Source: Eubacterium sp. CAG:841 (GTDB lineage: Bacteria; Bacillota; Clostridia; Oscillospirales; CAG-272). Taken from it: a DNA stretch of 46,328 nt. The position numbers were made by a program, and so were the translations under genes. Under the pieces are notes generated by a model. That model did no database searches. It was not told the origin of the DNA and was given only the letters and a program-made list of their open reading frames with translations. The stretch covers positions 187,677-234,004 of the forward strand of contig FR898226.1 of assembly GCA_000437375.1 (NCBI GenBank), written 5' to 3'. Shown one piece after another: positions 40,102-46,328 of the stretch. How positions within the stretch are numbered: position 1 is the stretch's first letter; the number at the start of each line of letters is the position of its first letter.

Positions 40102-40761
40102 ATGGAAATTTCAAAAATACTCGGTTATTGTGATCATACCCTTCTTGCACAGACAGCCACATGGGAACAGATAAAAGCTGTTTGCGACGACGGAATGAAA
40201 TATCATACCGCTTCCGTGTGTATTCCGGCAAGCTATGTAAAACAGGCTAAGGAATACGTAGGAGACAAGCTTGCTATCTGTACGGTTGTAGGTTTCCCCA
40301 ACGGATATTCCACAACGGCCGCAAAATGCTTTGAAGCAGGCGAAGCAATCGTTCACGGTGCTGATGAAATTGATACCGTTATAAATATCGGCTGGCTCAA
40401 GGATAGAAAATATGAAGATATCCTTTGCGAACTTAAAGCACTCAAAGCCGTATGCGGAAACAGAATACTTAAAGTAATTATTGAAACGTGCCTGCTTACG
40501 GATGAAGAAAAAATAAAAATGTGCGAGCTTGTAACAGAATCGGGCGCTGATTTTATAAAGACAAGCACAGGTTTTTCAACAGGGGGCGCAACAAGAGAGG
40601 ACATTGCCCTTTTTGCAAAGCATGTCGGCAAGAATGTAAAGATCAAAGCGGCAGGCGGCATAAAGACGCTTGAAGACGCAGAAGCAATGATAGATCTCGG
40701 CGCGACAAGACTCGGCACAAGCAGAATCGTAAAAATAGTAAAGGAACAAAATCTTATCTGA
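40102..40761 (+). CDS. deoC: Deoxyribose-phosphate aldolase
   Basis: A 219-residue TIM-barrel aldolase that splits 2-deoxyribose-5-phosphate to glyceraldehyde-3-phosphate and acetaldehyde. CDHTLLAQTAT at the N-terminus, VGFPNG, the KVIIETCLL strand (Schiff-base Lys region), FIKTSTGF and VKIKAAGGIKT (second catalytic Lys) are typical. ATG preceded by AGAGAG. Co-transcribed with the phosphorylase 15 bases downstream. Confidence 0.95.
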   Translation: MEISKILGYCDHTLLAQTATWEQIKAVCDDGMKYHTASVCIPASYVKQAKEYVGDKLAICTVVGFPNGYSTTAAKCFEAGEAIVHGADEIDTVINIGWLKDRKYEDILCELKALKAVCGNRILKVIIETCLLTDEEKIKMCELVTESGADFIKTSTGFSTGGATREDIALFAKHVGKNVKIKAAGGIKTLEDAEAMIDLGATRLGTSRIVKIVKEQNLI

Positions 40762-40776
40762 CGGAGTGATCTGCAT

Positions 40777-42072
40777 ATGAGAATGTATGATATAATCGAC
40801 AAAAAACGCGAAAAAGGCGAGCTTACAAAAGAAGAAATACGCTTTTTCCTTTCAGGCTTTGCAACGGGTGAGATACCCGATTATCAGGCTTCGGCTTTGC
40901 TTATGGCAATATGCTGCAACGGCATGACAGACCGCGAAATTCTCGATCTTACGCAGGCTATGGCAACCTCCGGCGACACGCTCGACCTTTCATCTCTCAA
41001 AAACACCGTTGACAAGCACAGCACCGGCGGCGTCGGCGACAAAGCTACTCTTATCGTTGCTCCAATTGCGGCGGCTCTCGGCGGTACAGTCGCAAAAATG
41101 TCCGGCAGAGGACTCGGACACACGGGCGGTACGGTTGACAAGCTTGAATCGATTCCCGGCTTTTGCACCGAACTTGAGCCTGAAAAGTTTATGGAAAACG
41201 CAAAAAAATACGGCATTTGCGTTATAGGTCAGTCCGGTGATTTCAACCCCGCAGACAAAAAGCTCTATGCTCTGCGTGACGTTACGGCGACGGTAAAGTC
41301 AATACCGCTTATAACATCAAGCATCATGAGCAAAAAACTTGCCGCGGGCGCACACAATATTGTTCTTGACGTAACCGTAGGTTCGGGAGCTTTCATTTCC
41401 GACCCTGCCGAAGCAAAAATTCTTGCCGAAAAGATGGTTTCCATAGGCAAAGCGGCAGGAAGAAATATTGCCGCTGTTATGACGAATATGAACGCTCCGC
41501 TCGGAAAGAACGTCGGAAATTCCCTTGAAGTTATAGAAGCCGTTGAAATTCTGCGCGGCAAAGGCCCTTCGGACCTGCGCGAGGTCTGCGTTGCACTCGC
41601 CGGCGAGATGGTAACCCTTTTCTCAGGTAAGAGCGCTGAAGAATGTCACGCTCTCTGTGAAAAAGCGCTTGACGACGGATCGGCTTACGCCAAGTTCATC
41701 GATATGGTCAAGGCGCAGGGCGGCGACGTTTCATATATCGAAAATACGGACAAATTCCCGAAAGCGGCATATTCGACAGAAGTCAGAGCCGAAGCCGACG
41801 GCTTTATCTCTGCAATGCAAACGGCAGAGATCGGCACATCAAGCGTTATTCTCGGTGCCGGACGCGAGAAGAAAGGCGACAGCATAGATTTCGCCGCAGG
41901 GCTTGAAGTACTTAAAAAGACAGGCGACGATGTTAAGAAAGGTGATGTTATCGCAATTCTTCACACCAACAAAAAAGAGAAATTGCCGGAAGCCGAGAAA
42001 ATATATCTTTCCGCGATTTCATACGGCGATTCCGCAAAAAAAGATCCCGAAATATACGGAATCGTGAGATAA
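40777..42072 (+). CDS. pdp: Pyrimidine-nucleoside phosphorylase
   Basis: A 431-residue nucleoside phosphorylase (DeoA/Pdp family). It converts thymidine, uridine and deoxyuridine plus phosphate to base and (deoxy)ribose-1-phosphate. VDKHSTGGVGDKATL is the phosphate-binding signature, and SGRGLGHTGGTVDKLESIPG is characteristic. With deoC it forms a salvage route for deoxynucleosides. ATG at 40777 follows GGAGTGATCTGCAT. Confidence 0.95.
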   Translation: MRMYDIIDKKREKGELTKEEIRFFLSGFATGEIPDYQASALLMAICCNGMTDREILDLTQAMATSGDTLDLSSLKNTVDKHSTGGVGDKATLIVAPIAAALGGTVAKMSGRGLGHTGGTVDKLESIPGFCTELEPEKFMENAKKYGICVIGQSGDFNPADKKLYALRDVTATVKSIPLITSSIMSKKLAAGAHNIVLDVTVGSGAFISDPAEAKILAEKMVSIGKAAGRNIAAVMTNMNAPLGKNVGNSLEVIEAVEILRGKGPSDLREVCVALAGEMVTLFSGKSAEECHALCEKALDDGSAYAKFIDMVKAQGGDVSYIENTDKFPKAAYSTEVRAEADGFISAMQTAEIGTSSVILGAGREKKGDSIDFAAGLEVLKKTGDDVKKGDVIAILHTNKKEKLPEAEKIYLSAISYGDSAKKDPEIYGIVR

Positions 42073-42086
42073 AAACGAATAAAACA

Positions 42087-42113
42087 AAACTCCGCTTCCG
42101 GCGGAGTTTTGTA
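42087..42113 (+). terminator. Hairpin after pdp
   Basis: CAAAACTCCGC, loop TTCCG, GCGGAGTTTTG. 11-bp stem; the T-run is only four bases and part of the stem, so termination may be incomplete and the downstream hydrolase may get read-through. Confidence 0.7.
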
Positions 42114-42133
42114 AGGTAACAAGGAGATTTTTG

Positions 42134-45100
42134 ATGTTATATCCGAAAAACAATGAAAAGTTTTCAGAAGAGCTTTTCAGAAATCCTGCAAATGAATATC
42201 GCGGAGTTCCCTTTTGGTCTTGGAACTGCAAGCTGAGAAAGGATCTGCTTGAAAAAGAGATCATCCATATGAAAGAAATGGGCTTCGGCGGCTATAATAT
42301 GCATCCGCGCGTAGGACTTGAAACTCCGTATCTTTCAGATGAATTTATGGATATGGTACGCTTCTGCGTTGAAAAAGGCAAAGAAAACGGAATGTATTCG
42401 TGGATTTATGACGAAGACAAGTGGCCATCCGGCTATGCGGGAGGTTTTGTCACAAGTGATGTTGAAATGCGTCGCAAAAAGCTGTTTGTTACGCCCGTTC
42501 CGTACGACGACGGCACTCTTTCCCTCACGGATGACATAGAAAAAGCGACAAAGAATCTGCCCAAAGGCAAATATATTTTCATAGCCTGCTATGACGTTCT
42601 TCTCGACGATAAAGGCGATCTTCTTTCATACCGCCGCACATCCATCGGCGATAAAGCCGAAAGCAGAAAATATTTTGCTTATCTTGAGTATGATGCCGAC
42701 GATCCGGGATTCAACGGTCAGGCTTATGTAGATACGCTGAAAAAAGAAGCGATAGATAAATTTATAGAAATAACTCACGAAAAATACAAGGCTTACGTGG
42801 GAGACGATTTCGGCAGAGCTGTTCCGGCAATATTTACGGATGAGCCGCAATTCAGCCACGCCACTCCGCTCAAATTCGCAAAGCAGGAAGACGGAGGAGC
42901 GTTGCTTCCCTTCACAACCGATTTTGAAGAAACCTTCAAAAAAGCTTACGGTACAAGCATTATCGAACACATTCCCGAAGTTATATGGAATCTTTCGGGC
43001 GGAAAGCTTTCAAAAATAAGATACCTTTTCTTCGATCACGTTTCTGAGCGCTTCGCTGCCGCTTATTCTGATAACATCGGTAAATGGTGCCGTGAAAACA
43101 ATATCCTTATGTCGGGTCATATGATGGACGAATGGCTTCTGCGTTCGCAAACGGGTGCAGTAGGTGACTGTATGCGCCAGTATCGCGGATTCGGCTTGCC
43201 GGGAATTGATATGCTCTGCGACAAACGCGAGCTTACAACCGCAAAACAGGCGCAAAGCGTAAGCCGCCAGATGGGCGCACCCGGCGTGCTTTCCGAGCTT
43301 TACGGCGTTACAAGATGGGATTTTGATTTTCGCGGTCATAAGATGCAGGGCGACTGGCAGGCAGCGCTCGGCGTAACTGTTCGCGTTCCGCACCTTTATT
43401 GGGCTTCAATGAAAGGTCAGGCAAAGCGCGACTATCCCGCATCAATCGGGCATCAGTCTCCTTGGTATAAGCAATACAGTCTCATAGAAGATCATTTCTC
43501 TCGCGTAAACACGGTTATGACTCGCGGCAAAGCCGATGTAAGAGTCGCAATGATTCATCCGATAGAAAGCTTCTGGCTTTATTACGGTCCAAACGACCGC
43601 TCTGCAATGACGCTTCGAGAAAGAGACAACATCTTCTGCGACACAACAAGAACGCTGATATGCGGCGGAATAGACTTTGACTTCGTCTGCGAAGCGCTTC
43701 TTCCCTCCCAATATAAAAAGACTGAAAGCGGATTTTCCGTGGGCGAGATGACATACGACGTTGTAATCGTTCCGAGTCTTTCGACAATACGCAGAACCAC
43801 TCTCGACGCCCTCAAAAACTTCCGCAAAGCCGGCGGAGAGGTTATCTTCATGGGCAGTATCCCCGAATATGTCGATGCCGAAAAATGCGATGACACAAAA
43901 GAATTTGCAGACACATGCACTCGTATAGGCCTGATGAGCGACGAGCTTATGAAAAGTCTCGAAAAATACAGAACTATTCGCATAACAGACCAAAGCGGCG
44001 AGCCTTATTCAAACTCCGCATATCAGCTTCGTGCCTGCGGCGAAGAAAAATACCTCTTCCTTTCACACGTTTATAAACCACGCGATTACAATATTTCATC
44101 TGTTGATACGGCACTTGTTACCATTCGCGGCGAATGGGCTGTAAAAGAGCTTGATACACATTCTGGCGAAATACGTCCTCTTCCCGCAAAATATACAGGC
44201 GGAAATACCGTGATAAAGTGGATAGGCGGATCGTGTACGTCGCTTCTTCTCGAGCTTACTCCCGGCAAGGGCGAAACGGGCGAGACAAAAGAAGAAAGCT
44301 ACCAAAAAGAAGAAGTCCTTTCCGATCAGGCACACTTCTCTCTCGAAGAGCCGAACGTTCTTCTCCTTGACAAGCCTTCGTACAGTCTTAACGGCGGAGA
44401 AATAAAGCGCGAACGCGATATACTTTATACCGATATAGCTGTACGAAACGCACTCGGCATAAGACAGCGCGGCGGAAAGATGAAACAGCCTTGGGCTGAT
44501 ACTATCGACAAAGATCCCAAAGAAAAACTTACGCTTTATTATGAATTTGAAAGCGATATATCATATTCGGGAGCAGAGCTTGCAATTGAATGTCTTGAGT
44601 ATACGGACGATATAATATTCAACGGAGAAAAGGCAGACAAAACTCCCACCGGATATTATGTGGATGAAGATTCTCTTCCGAAAATTGCTCTTCCCGACAT
44701 AAAGAAAGGCAAAAATATTCTTGAAGTGAATTATCGTTTCGGAGATATAACCCAGCTGGAAAGCTGCTTTATATTGGGTAATTTCGGCGTTGAACTTAAC
44801 GGTGCAACCGCAAAAATAACAGCCATGCCCGAAAAACTCGGATACAGAGACATAGTAAATCAAAAGATGCCGTTTTACGGCGGAAATATAACGTATATAA
44901 CCGAATTTGAAGGCGACGGCTCCGATAAAACTGTGGAGATATCACGTTATGCGGGGTCGCTTATAACCGTCCGTCTCGACGGAAAAGAAATGGGTGCGAT
45001 AATATATCCACCTGCGCGCCTCGATCTCGGTAATGTACCCGAAGGCAAACACACGCTTGAACTTACTCTTTACGGTAACCGTGCAAACACCTTCGGAACG

Positions 45101-45235
45101 CTTCACAACGTTGATGAAGATATTCCGTATTGCAATGCCGCAGCATGGATAACACGCGGCGGACGCTTCTGGTGTCCGGAATATGTAACAAAACGAATGG
45201 GTATACTTACTTCTCCGAGAATGCTTTCAAAATAA
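42134..45235 (+). CDS. Large glycoside hydrolase, GH106-like (alpha-L-rhamnosidase type)
   Basis: A 1033-residue protein with no signal peptide. The start FRNPANEYRGVPFWSWNCKL, followed by MGFGGYNMHPRVGLETPYL, is characteristic of the GH106-related hydrolases. DEDKWPSGYAGG, IFTDEPQFSH and a catalytic-type acidic region (about 220-240) follow. A C-terminal beta-sandwich, galactose-binding-like (about 790-1000), is present. Cytoplasmic location suggests action on imported oligosaccharides. ATG at 42134 is chosen because AAGGAG lies 7 bases upstream. Exact specificity not known. Confidence 0.75.
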   Translation: MLYPKNNEKFSEELFRNPANEYRGVPFWSWNCKLRKDLLEKEIIHMKEMGFGGYNMHPRVGLETPYLSDEFMDMVRFCVEKGKENGMYSWIYDEDKWPSGYAGGFVTSDVEMRRKKLFVTPVPYDDGTLSLTDDIEKATKNLPKGKYIFIACYDVLLDDKGDLLSYRRTSIGDKAESRKYFAYLEYDADDPGFNGQAYVDTLKKEAIDKFIEITHEKYKAYVGDDFGRAVPAIFTDEPQFSHATPLKFAKQEDGGALLPFTTDFEETFKKAYGTSIIEHIPEVIWNLSGGKLSKIRYLFFDHVSERFAAAYSDNIGKWCRENNILMSGHMMDEWLLRSQTGAVGDCMRQYRGFGLPGIDMLCDKRELTTAKQAQSVSRQMGAPGVLSELYGVTRWDFDFRGHKMQGDWQAALGVTVRVPHLYWASMKGQAKRDYPASIGHQSPWYKQYSLIEDHFSRVNTVMTRGKADVRVAMIHPIESFWLYYGPNDRSAMTLRERDNIFCDTTRTLICGGIDFDFVCEALLPSQYKKTESGFSVGEMTYDVVIVPSLSTIRRTTLDALKNFRKAGGEVIFMGSIPEYVDAEKCDDTKEFADTCTRIGLMSDELMKSLEKYRTIRITDQSGEPYSNSAYQLRACGEEKYLFLSHVYKPRDYNISSVDTALVTIRGEWAVKELDTHSGEIRPLPAKYTGGNTVIKWIGGSCTSLLLELTPGKGETGETKEESYQKEEVLSDQAHFSLEEPNVLLLDKPSYSLNGGEIKRERDILYTDIAVRNALGIRQRGGKMKQPWADTIDKDPKEKLTLYYEFESDISYSGAELAIECLEYTDDIIFNGEKADKTPTGYYVDEDSLPKIALPDIKKGKNILEVNYRFGDITQLESCFILGNFGVELNGATAKITAMPEKLGYRDIVNQKMPFYGGNITYITEFEGDGSDKTVEISRYAGSLITVRLDGKEMGAIIYPPARLDLGNVPEGKHTLELTLYGNRANTFGTLHNVDEDIPYCNAAAWITRGGRFWCPEYVTKRMGILTSPRMLSK

Positions 45236-45242
45236 ACTACGA

Positions 45243-45275
45243 AAAAAGAGGCTTTAAAAAGCCTCTTTTTTAAAT
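45243..45275 (+). terminator. Terminator after the glycoside hydrolase gene
   Basis: AAAAAAGAGGCTTT, loop, AAAGCCTCTTTTTT. Strong symmetric hairpin with T-run. Confidence 0.85.
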
Positions 45276-45295
45276 AAATTTTCTCGTTTCACTTG

Positions 45296-45324
45296 ATTAT
45301 TGTACGCTCGTACTGTATAATATA
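45296..45324 (+). promoter_or_regulatory. Sigma-A promoter for the acyltransferase-like gene
   Basis: TTGATT, a 17-base spacer and TATAAT, ending about 48 bases before the ATG at 45370. Confidence 0.55.
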
Positions 45325-45369
45325 AATAATACTGATTAAAACCTCTATTGAAAGGCAGATTTTTTAATT

Positions 45370-46305
45370 ATGAGAGCAGACGGAAAAAGAGTAAAAAATG
45401 TTGATCCTATGTATACTTTAGCGCCGTATTTTATGCGTCACCGTTATGACGCGCAGAATATGATAACCGTAAACGTTCCTTATGACAACATCCACGATTA
45501 TGTTATCGACGCGCGAAAAAAAGGAATAAAGCTCAGCCATATGACGGTTATCATGGCTGCGATAGTCCGCGGATTTTCTCAGTTTCCGCAGCTTAACCGC
45601 TTTGTTGTAAACAGTAAAATATATGCTCATAACGAACTTACCGCCGGAATGGTAGTGCTTCGTCCGGGCGAGGCTAACCCATCAATGAGCAAGATGAAAT
45701 TTGATATTTATGACACTATCTTTGACGTAAACAACACGATAGACGAATATGTTGAAGCCAACAACAAAACCGATAGCAACAACTCCTCGGATAAGCTGTT
45801 CAAAGTGCTTTTAAGTATGCCCTTCCTTGTCAGAATAGGAATGGCTATCCTGCGCGGACTCGATAATCTCGGCTGGTTACCCAAAGCTATTACCGATGCA
45901 AGTCCGTTCCACAACTCGCTCGTCATTACGAACCTTGCAAGTATAAGAACCAACCACATTTATCACCACGTTTACGGCTTCGGCACGACAAGTATGATTA
46001 TTTCCATAGGCAACAACATAAACGTGCCTGTGGTTGAAAAAGGCGAAGTAAAAGTTAAGAAAATGATGCCGCTCGGTATCGTTATGGATGAACGTATTGC
46101 GACCGGATGTTACTTTGCACAGGCGTTTGCCGAAATGGAAAAGTATATGAAAAACCCCGTTTTGCTTGAGACTCCGCCCGAAACCGTAAATGTTGACTAC
46201 GAATTTGAAGGACTTTCCGAGCGATTCAAAACAGAAAAAACAAAGCAAAAAGAACTGAAAAAAGCCGAAAAAGCTAAACGCAAAGCCGAAAAGAAAAATA
46301 AATAA
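45370..46305 (+). CDS. Stand-alone E2/CAT-fold acyltransferase-like protein
   Basis: A 311-residue protein related to the catalytic domain of 2-oxoacid dehydrogenase E2 subunits and chloramphenicol acetyltransferase (YDNIHDYVIDARKKGIKLSHMTVIMAAIVRGFSQFPQLNRF; FHNSLVITNLASI). There is no lipoyl or peripheral-subunit domain. The canonical DHRxxDG active site is replaced by MDERIATG (about residues 237-245): His to Glu and Asp to Thr. The C-terminus is Lys/Glu-rich. The ribosome site is weak (AAAGG about 14 bases upstream). Probably no conventional acyltransferase activity. The gene ends 23 bases before the window end. Confidence 0.75.
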   Translation: MRADGKRVKNVDPMYTLAPYFMRHRYDAQNMITVNVPYDNIHDYVIDARKKGIKLSHMTVIMAAIVRGFSQFPQLNRFVVNSKIYAHNELTAGMVVLRPGEANPSMSKMKFDIYDTIFDVNNTIDEYVEANNKTDSNNSSDKLFKVLLSMPFLVRIGMAILRGLDNLGWLPKAITDASPFHNSLVITNLASIRTNHIYHHVYGFGTTSMIISIGNNINVPVVEKGEVKVKKMMPLGIVMDERIATGCYFAQAFAEMEKYMKNPVLLETPPETVNVDYEFEGLSERFKTEKTKQKELKKAEKAKRKAEKKNK

Positions 46306-46328
46306 AATGCAAAAACCGCACCGAAAGG

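Noticed and set aside
1..46328. CRISPR arrays, rRNA genes, intact insertion sequences
   Set aside because: No regularly spaced repeats, rRNA sequence or transposase with terminal repeats was seen on either strand.

Overview
The window looks like chromosome of an anaerobic, spore-forming member of the Clostridia (Firmicutes), most likely an uncultured gut-type lineage. The evidence is a complete spoIIA operon (SpoIIAA, SpoIIAB, sigma-F), a folT gene under a tetrahydrofolate riboswitch, lipoprotein and Gram-positive style surface genes, strong AGGAGG ribosome sites, and TTGACA-17-TATAAT promoters. There is no sign of a phage or plasmid backbone. One small degraded island sits in an otherwise ordinary chromosome.

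Layout. 1-5145: a small membrane protein, a lipid-kinase-like protein, valyl-tRNA synthetase and a DUF4349 lipoprotein. 5180-7290: the spoIIA operon with possible Spo0A boxes upstream. It is followed by a promoter, a 17-codon open reading frame with a strong ribosome site, a GC-rich hairpin and a small HTH regulator. 7303-14459 (minus): a compact type IV pilus operon (prepilin, PilM-like, prepilin, PilX-like, prepilin peptidase, PilC, PilB) without PilT, PilQ, PilN or PilO. 14662-15839 (minus): a polysaccharide deacetylase and a VanZ-like protein. 15989-18640: a MacB-type ABC transporter. 18683-20365 (minus): an ECF sigma factor with a very long C-terminal extension. 20479-22980 (minus): a large cell-surface protein and a lipoprotein.

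23109-28860 (minus) reads as one six-gene unit headed by a THF riboswitch: folT, an AraC regulator, a HAD phosphatase, a GlpA-like FAD oxidoreductase, a second FAD/NAD oxidoreductase and a DUF1667 protein. 28885-31893 (minus) holds a lipoprotein and polA, followed by tRNA-Thr. 32110-35647 (minus) holds two GNAT acetyltransferases, an SDR oxidoreductase and an amidohydrolase.

35804-39779 is a decayed integrative island in tRNA-Trp. A 49-base direct repeat (the tRNA 3' part from the anticodon loop on) flanks a truncated tyrosine integrase, a scar joining type I restriction hsdM and hsdR remnants, and an intact two-gene cassette. The cassette encodes a DUF262/HNH GmrSD-like protein and a SEC-C protein with a transglutaminase-like Cys-His-Asp arrangement. 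It is the best candidate here for an undescribed defence module.

39735-46328: tRNA-Trp and a CAT-anticodon tRNA, then deoC and pyrimidine-nucleoside phosphorylase (deoxynucleoside salvage), a 1033-residue GH106-like glycoside hydrolase, and a stand-alone E2/CAT-fold acyltransferase-like protein lacking the canonical catalytic His and Asp. All functional calls rest on reading motifs by eye; no database search was run.
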